Assembly (NCBI GenBank): GCA_022703115.1
Contig: JAKLEK010000047.1
Location: 1 to 9,460 of the forward strand
DNA from: Elusimicrobiota bacterium
Lineage (GTDB): Bacteria; Elusimicrobiota; Elusimicrobia; Elusimicrobiales; UBA9959
Length of the DNA: 9,460 nucleotides
Direction: 5' to 3'
Under the pieces are notes generated by a model. The model was not told where the DNA came from, made no database searches, and saw only the letters and a program-made list of their open reading frames with translations. The translations under genes were made by a program, and so were the position numbers. Within the stretch, counting starts at the first letter, position 1. Every line of letters begins with the position of its first letter. This document shows, in pieces, positions 1-6,746 of this stretch.

Positions 1-218
1 CGGGCTAGGCCGAAGCGGTTCTCCACCGAGGGGATGCCGGCTAGGCCGGCGGGGTTGTAGAAGATGACGTAGGGGTCGTCGGACAGGGTGGAGAAAGCGG
101 TGCCCATGGCGTCCGGGCGGGAGCCGGGGAGCAGGGCGGTGAGGTCGTTGGCGCGCGCGGGGACGGCGCAAAGCGCCGCGGCCAGCAGACAGTACAGTAT
201 ATGGCTCTCTCTCTTCAT
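1..218 (-). CDS. PorV/PorQ (UPF0164)-like outer-membrane protein, N-terminal part only
   Basis: Reading the minus strand from ATG at 218-216, the frame stays open to the window edge for 72 codons plus two bases, so the gene is truncated here and most of it lies outside. Residues 1-23 form a typical signal peptide: a charged start (MKRESH), a hydrophobic core (ILYCLLAAALCAV) and a likely signal peptidase site after A-R-A. The mature part begins with a motif of the form GSRPDAMGTAF followed by LSDDPYVIFYNPAGLAG. This is the hallmark N-terminus of PorV/PorQ/UPF0164 beta-barrel proteins, where 'GARA.GMGGAF...DD....YWNPAGLA' is usual (family knowledge). These barrels sit in the outer membrane; some serve type IX secretion, others have no known role, and the specific role here cannot be told from 72 residues. 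A weak purine-rich site (AGGCGA) lies about 10 bases upstream. The gene is divergent from the amidase operon. The call is confident for the family and uncertain for function. Confidence 0.8.
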   Translation of the reverse strand, partial: MKRESHILYCLLAAALCAVPARANDLTALLPGSRPDAMGTAFSTLSDDPYVIFYNPAGLAGIPSVENRFGLA

Positions 219-270
219 AATTCTACGCGTTCGCCTGGCCCGGGACGGCGCGGAAGTCCGTTCCGAGGAA

Positions 271-283
271 ATATATTATAATA
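271..283. promoter_or_regulatory. AT-rich core of the divergent intergenic region with -10-like hexamers on both strands
   Basis: This is the most AT-rich part of the 115-bp gap between the PorV-like gene and the amidase, standing out in GC-rich DNA. TATAAT occurs on the plus strand at 277-282 and also on the minus strand at 280-275. For the minus-strand gene, TTCAAC (about 308-303) lies 18 bp from TATTAT, a plausible sigma-70-like pair. For the plus strand I see no good -35 at the usual distance. Shared divergent promoter activity is an inference. Confidence 0.4.
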
Positions 284-333
284 AAGGATAGTCCGGGGGC
301 TGTTGAATTAATATTGCGGTTTCTTTAAAGAAC

Positions 334-2109
334 ATGAAACAAACGACTATATTATTGTCCGCTCTTTCGATGTTGCTGTGTCTGTCTCTGGGTCCGGCCT
401 CGGCCGGAGAGATAAAGATCATGTATCCCTCGGAAGGCGACCAGCTTCCGACTTTGCAGAAGACCTTCCTCTTCGGCAATGTGAAACCGTCCACGGCCCC
501 TTTCTACATAAACGGTTCCAGGATCGACGTCTACAGGAACGGGGCTTTTATAGCGTATCTGCCGGTCAAAGAAGGAAATTTCGCTTTCAAGTGCGAATTG
601 CTGGACGGCGCCACTACTACGTACACGCGCAATATCAGGATAAGGCCGACTCCCGTAAGGTCCACTTCCACGCTGCGGATGGAACTGGTCCATCCCTCGG
701 ACGACCTGGCGCTGGCCCCGGGGGACTCTCTTAACGTGCTGGCTGACGGCACCCCGGGGAAGAACGCGGTTTTCAGCGTGAAGGGCCTGGCGCACGAAGT
801 ACAGATGGCCGAAATGCCGGCCGGTTCCGGCAGGTACTACGGAGTTTACAGGATAAAGGACGAGGACGAAGCCAGGAACGCGGAATTGTCGGTGAAGTTC
901 AAGACCGGCCTCTTCGCGTCCACCGCCCGTTCCACTGCCAAAGTGCGCGTGAGCGTGCAGCGCAGGCCCGTGGTGGTGGAAACGTCCACGGATACGGTGA
1001 TCCTGCGCAGCGGGGTGGATTCCGGCTATCTGATGTTCCTGCCGAAGGGCGTACGGCTGCTGTCGGACGGACGTGAGGGCAGGACCCGCCGCATAAAGCT
1101 GTCCCGTTCCGAGACGGCCTGGGTGGACGACTCAAAGGTTTCGGTTTCCACGACCGCCGGCTTCCTGCCGCTTAACGAGACCGGGACCATCCGCGTCTCC
1201 AGAACGCCATCCGGAGCCACCGCTTCTATCTATACCTACTACCCGGCGCCTTATATCGCGGAGGCGAAGGAGAACTCTCTGCGTCTGACGCTGTATTACG
1301 TCAACGAGCACACCAACTGGGTGGTGTACGATTCGTCCGATACTTTCATCAGACAGGCGCATGTCACTCAGATCGGCGAGAACACCGTGGCGGTGGATTT
1401 CGAGTTCCAGCCGGGTTCGGAGCTGTGGGGGTACGACGTATACCCGGGTACGCGTTCCATGAACGTGGATTTCAAGAAGCGGCCTTCGGTGTCGGGGGTC
1501 TGGCCCAGACCGCTGGCCGGTCTGCGCGCCGTAGTGGACCCGGGCCATTCGCCCAGGACCTCGCCCCCGTACGACGGCGCGATAGGTCCGATGGGGAGTT
1601 TCGAATACCAGGTGAACATCGAGACCGCGTACAAGCTGAGGGACGAGCTGACGGCGCTGGGCGCCACGGTCTATATGACCCGCAGCGGCGAAGAGACCGT
1701 GGGGCTGACCGACCGGCCGAAACTGGCCAAGGCCTTTAACGGCGACATTTTCATCAGTCTGCATAACGACGCCATTCCGGACGGGGAGGACCCGTTCGCC
1801 AATCCCAAGGGCTTCACCATATTCTACTATCACAGGCACAGCATGGAGCTGGCCAGGGCGGTGCACCGGTCTTACGTCAGGAACATCCCGCTCCCGGACA
1901 GGGGGCTGCGCTACGGCGATTACGCCGTAGTCCGCCAGACCTCCATGCCGGCCATTTTGGTCGAGAGCGCCTATATGATAATGCCTGAGCAGGAGGAGAT
2001 GCTGAACTCCCCGGTCTTCCAGCGGAGACTGGCCGAGACGGTGGCTTCCGGAGTGCTGGACCTGTTCGGGGTCAAGGCCCGTAAGGAAGACGGGAAGAAG
2101 AAAAGATGA
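334..2109 (+). CDS. Secreted N-acetylmuramoyl-L-alanine amidase (Amidase_3) with N-terminal Ig-like and SH3-like regions
   Basis: The 591-residue protein is predicted to cut the amide bond between N-acetylmuramic acid and L-alanine in peptidoglycan, acting in the periplasm. Residues 1-24 are a signal peptide ending in PASA. Residues about 25-105 form an Ig-like/beta-sandwich domain of the 'NG..v.vyrnGaFiaylPvkeG.f.f' kind. Residues 112-210 look like a second beta domain, 215-275 like an SH3-like fold, and 300-385 like an AMIN-type beta region; these three are inferred from pattern only. The catalytic domain spans about 396-582 and carries the Amidase_3 zinc ligands H405 (VDPGH), E424 (GSFE) and H477 (SLHND) plus the catalytic E544 (LVESAYM), so it should be active. 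The start at 334 is fixed by the signal peptide although only a weak ribosome site (AAAG) precedes it. Its stop overlaps the next start by four bases (ATGA), indicating an operon. It is longer than a minimal AmiC-type amidase because of the extra N-terminal domains, which probably bind the wall or a partner. Confidence 0.9.
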   Translation: MKQTTILLSALSMLLCLSLGPASAGEIKIMYPSEGDQLPTLQKTFLFGNVKPSTAPFYINGSRIDVYRNGAFIAYLPVKEGNFAFKCELLDGATTTYTRNIRIRPTPVRSTSTLRMELVHPSDDLALAPGDSLNVLADGTPGKNAVFSVKGLAHEVQMAEMPAGSGRYYGVYRIKDEDEARNAELSVKFKTGLFASTARSTAKVRVSVQRRPVVVETSTDTVILRSGVDSGYLMFLPKGVRLLSDGREGRTRRIKLSRSETAWVDDSKVSVSTTAGFLPLNETGTIRVSRTPSGATASIYTYYPAPYIAEAKENSLRLTLYYVNEHTNWVVYDSSDTFIRQAHVTQIGENTVAVDFEFQPGSELWGYDVYPGTRSMNVDFKKRPSVSGVWPRPLAGLRAVVDPGHSPRTSPPYDGAIGPMGSFEYQVNIETAYKLRDELTALGATVYMTRSGEETVGLTDRPKLAKAFNGDIFISLHNDAIPDGEDPFANPKGFTIFYYHRHSMELARAVHRSYVRNIPLPDRGLRYGDYAVVRQTSMPAILVESAYMIMPEQEEMLNSPVFQRRLAETVASGVLDLFGVKARKEDGKKKR

Positions 2110-2966
2110 ACCGGGACCATTTCTCCGAGCTGTATTCCCTTTTCGAGAAGCTGTCCTCCGCGCCGGCCGGGACCGAGGACGGGATCTGGGACCAGATGAT
2201 AACCGTCTGTGCGGCCGCCATAGGGAGCGAGGCCGCCACCTATTTCGAGGCCGAAGAGAAGCAGAAGACCCTCACCTTCAGGCGCAGCATGGGGCCGGTC
2301 GGAAGCGATATAGTCGGCATGAGCTTCGGTTATCAGGGCATAGCCGGCTGGTGCGCCGAGAACCGCAAGCCGATCCTGGTCGCGGATGCCGGCTCGGACC
2401 CGCGCTTCACCAAGAAAGTGGACATGCTTTCCGGGTTCGTTACCAAGAGCGTCATGGCCGTGCCGGCCCTGGCGGGCGGCAGGCTGCTCGGGGTCGCGGA
2501 GTTCATCAACCGCGCGGCCGGCGGCGCTTTCGGGGAAGAGGACCTGCGCCTGGCCGCCATGGCCGCTTCGCTGGCCGCCCGCGACGCGTACGTGTGCCGC
2601 CTTGAGAACACGGTGGCCCAGCTCACCATGAAGGTGGAGAGCACGATAAACAACCTTTCCGGCGGCTTCATCGGCGTGGACCTTTCGGGTAAGGTGATCT
2701 TTTTCAACCCAAAGGCGCAGGAGATCTTCGATGTCGGCGGGGAGTACATGGGAAAGAACATAATTTCCCTGTTCCAGCTCTCGCCGAACATCGTGAGCGC
2801 CATCGGCGACGTGCTGAAGCTCGGGAAGACGGTGCGCCGTCAGGAGTTCAAACTGTCCGTCGGGGGCCGGATCAAGGTCATCGGCTACAGCTCCATAAGC
2901 ATCAAAGGCGTGGACGGGGTGGCCAGCGGCGCCGGCGTTATCTTCCAGGACATAACCAACCTGTAA
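2106..2966 (+). CDS. GAF-PAS sensor protein without an output domain
   Basis: The 286-residue cytosolic protein has no signal peptide or membrane segment. Residues about 10-160 match a GAF domain: GIAGWCAENRKPILV, DPRF, a GFVTKSVMAVP strand, GVAEFINR, and a final AFGEEDLRLA helix, which is the usual order in GAF domains that bind small ligands including cyclic nucleotides. A short helix (161-180) links it to a PAS domain at about 181-286 (GFIGVDLSGKVIFFNPKAQEIF, ending GAGVIFQDITNL). Such PAS domains normally feed a histidine kinase, diguanylate cyclase or response domain, but here the protein stops exactly at the end of the PAS fold. It overlaps the amidase stop by 4 bp and ends 4 bp before the channel gene, so all three are probably co-transcribed and translationally coupled. 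A purine-rich stretch (GGGAAGAAGAAAAG) precedes the start. The ligand and partner cannot be read from the sequence; a cis-acting regulator of the neighbouring channel or a partner of a separate kinase are possible roles. Confidence 0.8.
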   Translation: MNRDHFSELYSLFEKLSSAPAGTEDGIWDQMITVCAAAIGSEAATYFEAEEKQKTLTFRRSMGPVGSDIVGMSFGYQGIAGWCAENRKPILVADAGSDPRFTKKVDMLSGFVTKSVMAVPALAGGRLLGVAEFINRAAGGAFGEEDLRLAAMAASLAARDAYVCRLENTVAQLTMKVESTINNLSGGFIGVDLSGKVIFFNPKAQEIFDVGGEYMGKNIISLFQLSPNIVSAIGDVLKLGKTVRRQEFKLSVGGRIKVIGYSSISIKGVDGVASGAGVIFQDITNL

Positions 2967-2970
2967 ATAT

Positions 2971-4473
2971 ATGCTCTCAAATACCATAAGTCCGTTCATG
3001 GCGTGGTTCTACCCGGCTTTCCTGGCGCTGATCTCGCTTATCTACTATTTAGACCGTTCCTCCCGCAAACGCATGGGCGCGGCCGCGCTGCTGGCCCTCT
3101 GTTCTTTCGCCGGGCTTCTGGTCGTGGGCGCGTTCGGCTCCCCTGGCGGAGGGTTCTCGCGGATGGGGCTGCTGCTTTCCCGGCTGCTCGCCGCGATAGC
3201 CGCGGTGAATGTGGCGGGCGCGCTTTCGTTCTCCCTGCTGCTGCCGAAGCTCGGCGCCAGGATTCCCAGGCTAATGGAAGACCTGATCCTCGCCGCCGCG
3301 TATGTGGCGGCCGGACTGGCGGTGAGTTCGGCCTCGGGGGCCAACCTCAGCGGCCTCATGGCCACTTCTGCTTTGGTCACCGCCGTGGTCGCGATCTCGC
3401 TGCAGGACACGCTCGGGAACATCCTCGGCGGCATGGTGCTGCACCTGGAGAACTCTTTCGTTCCAGGGGACAGGATACGCATCGACGGCAACGAGGGCGT
3501 GGTGCGCGAAATACGCTGGCGCCAGACCACGCTGGAGACGCTGGACGGCGATCTGGTCATTATCCCCAACATCATACTGATGAAGAGCACGGTGGTGGTG
3601 GTCGGCAGCGCCGCGGGGAACAAAAGCTTCAGGACCGCTCTTTTCAACGTCTACTATGACCGCGCGCCGGGCGAGGTGATACGCGCGGTGGAAAGGGCGC
3701 TGAAGGACGACCCCCCGGAATGCGTTGCCGTGGACCCGCCTCCGGCGTGCGTGATCAGGGATTTCCGGGAGAGCTGCGTGTCGTACGAGGCGCGCTACTG
3801 GCTTACCGACCTTTCCATGCCCGGCACCACGGATTCAAAAGTGAGGAGCAGGATATATTACGCGCTTTCGCGCGAAGGGATAAAACTTTCCATTCCGTCC
3901 CGGTCGATCATGGTCACCGAAGGCGCGCGCGACGCGGTGGAGAAGGGCCGGAAAGAGGAGATGGACCGCAGAATAAGGGCCCTGAAGGGTATTTATGTGT
4001 TCGGGGTCCTGAGCGACGCCGAAAGGGAAGTCCTGGCCGGCAGGCTTATCCCGACGCCTTTCGCCGCGGGGGAAGTAATAACGCGCCAGGGCGCCGTGGC
4101 CGACTGGCTTTATATGATCTACGAGGGGAACGCGGAGGTCCGCGTGCATTCCGGACATTCCGGCGCCTACCGGGCCGTCAAGACCCTTGGCCCCGGGGAT
4201 TTCCTGGGTGAGATGGGACTTCTGACCGGCGAGCCGCGCTCGGCCACGGCCGTCGCCGTTTCGGACGTCCGCTGCTACCGTCTGGACCGGGAAGGGTTCG
4301 GCGAGGTGCTCTCCAGCCGCCCTGAAATTGCCGAGGCGATCGCTCTGATGCTCGCCAAAAGGCGCATGGAACTGGAGGAGGCGAAAGGCGCGATGGCCTC
4401 TTCCGACTCCGGGGGCCTGAAGAACGAACAGCAGAACCTGTTCTCCAAGATAAAGACCTTCTTCAACCTTTAG
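2971..4473 (+). CDS. Cyclic-nucleotide-gated MscS-superfamily channel (bCNG type)
   Basis: The 500-residue inner-membrane protein fuses an MscS-type channel to a cyclic-nucleotide-binding domain. Hydrophobic segments lie at about 11-28, 37-55, 64-92 and 102-122, followed by the MscS pore helix at about 126-158 (ALVTAVVAISLQDTLGNILG). The MscS beta domain follows, with FVPGDRIRI, GVVREIRWRQTTLET and the diagnostic DGDLVIIPN at 193-200. The vestibule region runs to about 318. A linker (320-340) leads to a cyclic-nucleotide-binding fold at about 345-460. Its phosphate-binding cassette reads GEMGLLTGEPRSA (413-425), with E414 and R423, the residues that normally contact the ribose and cyclic phosphate, both kept. 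The tail NLFSKIKTFFNL is a basic amphipathic end. Proteins of this architecture are the known bCNG family, several of which respond to cAMP more than to membrane tension. No clear Shine-Dalgarno precedes ATG 2971; translation may depend on coupling to the gene 4 bp upstream. The last 11 bp overlap endonuclease III on the other strand. Confidence 0.9.
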   Translation: MLSNTISPFMAWFYPAFLALISLIYYLDRSSRKRMGAAALLALCSFAGLLVVGAFGSPGGGFSRMGLLLSRLLAAIAAVNVAGALSFSLLLPKLGARIPRLMEDLILAAAYVAAGLAVSSASGANLSGLMATSALVTAVVAISLQDTLGNILGGMVLHLENSFVPGDRIRIDGNEGVVREIRWRQTTLETLDGDLVIIPNIILMKSTVVVVGSAAGNKSFRTALFNVYYDRAPGEVIRAVERALKDDPPECVAVDPPPACVIRDFRESCVSYEARYWLTDLSMPGTTDSKVRSRIYYALSREGIKLSIPSRSIMVTEGARDAVEKGRKEEMDRRIRALKGIYVFGVLSDAEREVLAGRLIPTPFAAGEVITRQGAVADWLYMIYEGNAEVRVHSGHSGAYRAVKTLGPGDFLGEMGLLTGEPRSATAVAVSDVRCYRLDREGFGEVLSSRPEIAEAIALMLAKRRMELEEAKGAMASSDSGGLKNEQQNLFSKIKTFFNL

Positions 4474-5104
4474 CCGCTGCGCATTTGCCAGGGCAGAGCC
4501 GGGCCAGCGGGCAGGCGCCGCATTCGGGGGCCCTGGCGCGGCAGAGCGCCCGGCCGTGAAGCACTAGGGCGTGCGCGAACCAGATCCAGTCCTTCTTCGG
4601 TATCTCCGCCATCAGGTCCTTTTCGATCTTCACCGGGTCCGTCGCCTTCGTCAGGCCCAACCGGAACGCCAGCCTTTTGACGTGGGTATCCACCACTATC
4701 CCGGCGGCTATGCCGTAGGCGGACCCGAGCACCACGTTGGCCGTCTTACGGGCCACTCCTCTCAGCGTCAGCAGCGAGTCCATGTCGGCCGGCACCCTGC
4801 CGCCGAAATTCTCCGCCAGCAGCCTCGAGGTTTCCCTGATCGACATCGCCTTGGACCGGTAGAAACCGGTGGAGCGCACTGCCGCCTCCAGGTCCCTGAG
4901 CGGGGCAGCGGCCATCTCGCGCGGGCCTGGATATTTCCGGAAGAGCGCCGGGGTGACCTTGTTCACCCGTTCGTCCGTGCACTGCGCCGACAGGATGGTG
5001 GCTATCAGGAGCTCGAAAGGGCTGCGATGGGAAAGGGAGCAGCCCGCGCGCGGATAGCGCGCTTTCAGGATCGAAATAATGGCGGCGGCGTTTTTTGCCG
5101 GCAT
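4463..5104 (-). CDS. nth: Endonuclease III, DNA glycosylase/AP lyase
   Basis: The 213-residue protein matches bacterial endonuclease III in length and in every key motif. It removes oxidised pyrimidines from DNA and nicks the abasic site in base-excision repair, in the cytoplasm. LLIATILSAQCTDERVNKV at 32-50 is the family's N-terminal signature. The helix-hairpin-helix is at about 111-127 (LLTLRGVARKTANVVLG) and holds the catalytic lysine K120; D139 (VVDTHVKR) is the catalytic aspartate. C188, C195, C198 and C204 give the C-x6-C-x2-C-x5-C ligand set of the [4Fe-4S] cluster. One oddity is an arginine where the hairpin usually has proline (LPGV). The start is fixed by AAGGAGGG on the minus strand, 8 bases before ATG, which overlaps the stop codon of the dehydrogenase gene upstream; nth is therefore the third gene of that operon. 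Its end overlaps the convergent channel gene by 11 bp, with no room for a terminator. Confidence 0.96.
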   Translation of the reverse strand: MPAKNAAAIISILKARYPRAGCSLSHRSPFELLIATILSAQCTDERVNKVTPALFRKYPGPREMAAAPLRDLEAAVRSTGFYRSKAMSIRETSRLLAENFGGRVPADMDSLLTLRGVARKTANVVLGSAYGIAAGIVVDTHVKRLAFRLGLTKATDPVKIEKDLMAEIPKKDWIWFAHALVLHGRALCRARAPECGACPLARLCPGKCAAAKG

Positions 5105-5111
5105 ACCGGCG

Positions 5112-5119
5112 CCCTCCTT
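5112..5119 (-). promoter_or_regulatory. Strong ribosome binding site for endonuclease III
   Basis: On the minus strand the sequence AAGGAGGG lies 7-8 bases before the nth ATG at 5104 and overlaps the TAA stop (5120-5118) of the upstream dehydrogenase. It decides the nth start and suggests that ribosomes finishing the dehydrogenase can restart on nth. Confidence 0.85.
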
Positions 5120-6746
5120 ACAGTATGAAATCCGTGCTCAGGAACTTGGATTTTCGGCCGCGCATGATGCCCCGCAGCAGGTCCTTGTTCGCGCCCGATT
5201 CCTTCGCGGCGACGAGGGTCCGTATGGAGAAAGCGCGGAGCGCGTCGGAGACCGAAAGAGTGCCCTCGGCGGAATCCTTGCGGCCGGTGAACGGCAGCGC
5301 GTCCGGGCCGCGCTGGCACTGGCTGTTGACGTTCACGCGGCAGACCTGGTTCACCAGGGTGTCCACCAGCGGGGCTATCGCGTCCGGGTCCGAGCCGAAC
5401 ACGCTCACCTGCTGGCCGAAATCGGAGTCCACCACGTAGGCGAGCGGCTCGCTTACGTCGTCGAACGGGGCCACCGGCACCACCGGGCCGAACTGCTCCT
5501 CGCGCCAGAGCCGCATGGCCGGGGCGGCCGGGTAGACTACGGCGGGGTACACGAAATTCCCGTTCGTCAGGCCGCCGCCCTCGTTGATCACCCTGGCCCC
5601 GTGTTTAACGGCGTCGGCTATGACCTCCGCCATATAGGGGACTTTCTCGTCCTCCGGCAGCGGGGTTATCTTAACGCCGGGCTCCCACGGCATGCCTATC
5701 TTGAGCCCGTCCACCTCCGTTACGAGTTTTTCCAGGAATTCGTTCAGCACCGAGCGGTGGACGAACAGCATCTTCAGCGCGGTGCAGCGCTGGCCGTTGT
5801 AGGAGAGCGCCCCGGACAGGCACTCTTTTACGGCGAGGCCGATGTCGGCGGAGGGCAGCACTATGCCGGCGTTCTTCGCGTCCAGGCCTAGCACGCAGCG
5901 CAGGCGGTGGGGCTTGGGGTGCTGCTGCTTCAGCACGTCGGCCACCCGGCTGGAGCCGATGAAGGCCAGCACGTTGACCTTTCCGGACCGCATGAGCGGC
6001 CCTATTATTTTCCGTCCTTCTCCGTAGATCGTGTTGACCACCCCTTCCGGGAACGAGTCGCGGAAGGCCTCGAGCAGCGGGCGGTGCAGGAGCACGCCGT
6101 ATTTAGGGGGTTTGAAGACCACGGTGTTGCCCATTATCAGCGCCGGTATGAGCGTGGTGAAGGTCTCGTTGAGCGGGTAGTTGTACGGGCCCATGCAGAG
6201 CACGGTCCCCAGCGGCGCCCTCTTTATCTGCGCTATCACGCCCTGGTCGATCGAGAGGCGCGACGAGGCGCGGTCCAGGTCCTTCAGGGCGTTAACGGTA
6301 TCGACTATGTACTCCACGGTCCGGTCGAACTCCTTCTCCGAATCCTCCGCGGACTTGCCTATCTCCCACATGAGCAGCTTGACGGTCAGGGCGCGCTTCT
6401 CTTTCATCCTGCGGACGAAGTTCTCGACCGCTGCTATGCGCGTTTCCACGGAGGCGGTGGGCCAGGGGCCCTTGCCGTCGTCGTAGGCCCGTACCGCGGC
6501 GTCCAGGGCCGCCAGCGCCTCGCGCTCGGTGAGCTTCGGGTACGAACCCAGGTACACGCGTTCCGGCCCGCCCGGCCCGGCGGTAGAGACGGGGGAGAAC
6601 ACTTTCTGCGCCGGCCCTTTCCAGGTCTTCAGGCGTCCGCCCAGAAGATAATCCTTCTGTTCCAGGGGTTCGATGCGCGCTTTGGCCGGCACCTCCCCGG
6701 CCCGCGGGAATACGTTCTTTACTTTGTCGGCTGTGCTGGTGGTCAT
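5118..6746 (-). CDS. gapN: NADP-dependent glyceraldehyde-3-phosphate dehydrogenase-like aldehyde dehydrogenase (GapN family)
   Basis: The 542-residue protein belongs to the aldehyde dehydrogenase superfamily. By recalled similarity it falls in the ~540-residue branch annotated as non-phosphorylating, NADP-dependent glyceraldehyde-3-phosphate dehydrogenase, which would oxidise glyceraldehyde-3-phosphate to 3-phosphoglycerate and make NADPH. Visible motifs are GPYNYP with the oxyanion asparagine N189, VFKPP with cofactor-binding K212, the GSS turn at 264-266, NGQRC with nucleophile C321, and EEQFGP at 416-421. The usual ELGGK motif carrying the general-base glutamate is replaced by LGLDAK (286-291), so D289 or another residue must do that job. 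The start at 6746 is chosen because its ATG overlaps the upstream TGA stop by 4 bp (ATGA), has CAGGA about 8 bases upstream, and opens the recognisable protein (MTTSTADKV). The open frame extends further upstream to 7385, but that part lies inside the preceding gene and is not real coding sequence. The exact substrate is inferred; the superfamily call is certain. The gene symbol is tentative. Confidence 0.85.
   Translation of the reverse strand: MTTSTADKVKNVFPRAGEVPAKARIEPLEQKDYLLGGRLKTWKGPAQKVFSPVSTAGPGGPERVYLGSYPKLTEREALAALDAAVRAYDDGKGPWPTASVETRIAAVENFVRRMKEKRALTVKLLMWEIGKSAEDSEKEFDRTVEYIVDTVNALKDLDRASSRLSIDQGVIAQIKRAPLGTVLCMGPYNYPLNETFTTLIPALIMGNTVVFKPPKYGVLLHRPLLEAFRDSFPEGVVNTIYGEGRKIIGPLMRSGKVNVLAFIGSSRVADVLKQQHPKPHRLRCVLGLDAKNAGIVLPSADIGLAVKECLSGALSYNGQRCTALKMLFVHRSVLNEFLEKLVTEVDGLKIGMPWEPGVKITPLPEDEKVPYMAEVIADAVKHGARVINEGGGLTNGNFVYPAVVYPAAPAMRLWREEQFGPVVPVAPFDDVSEPLAYVVDSDFGQQVSVFGSDPDAIAPLVDTLVNQVCRVNVNSQCQRGPDALPFTGRKDSAEGTLSVSDALRAFSIRTLVAAKESGANKDLLRGIMRGRKSKFLSTDFIL

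Noticed and set aside
1132..1866. Long minus-strand open frame (244 codons) opposite the amidase
   Set aside because: It is a shadow of a GC-rich gene: arginine- and histidine-rich, no motif, while the plus-strand frame has a full catalytic domain.
1971..2999. Long minus-strand open frame (342 codons) opposite the GAF-PAS gene
   Set aside because: The plus strand codes for clear GAF and PAS domains; the reverse translation has no recognisable family and crosses two gene junctions.
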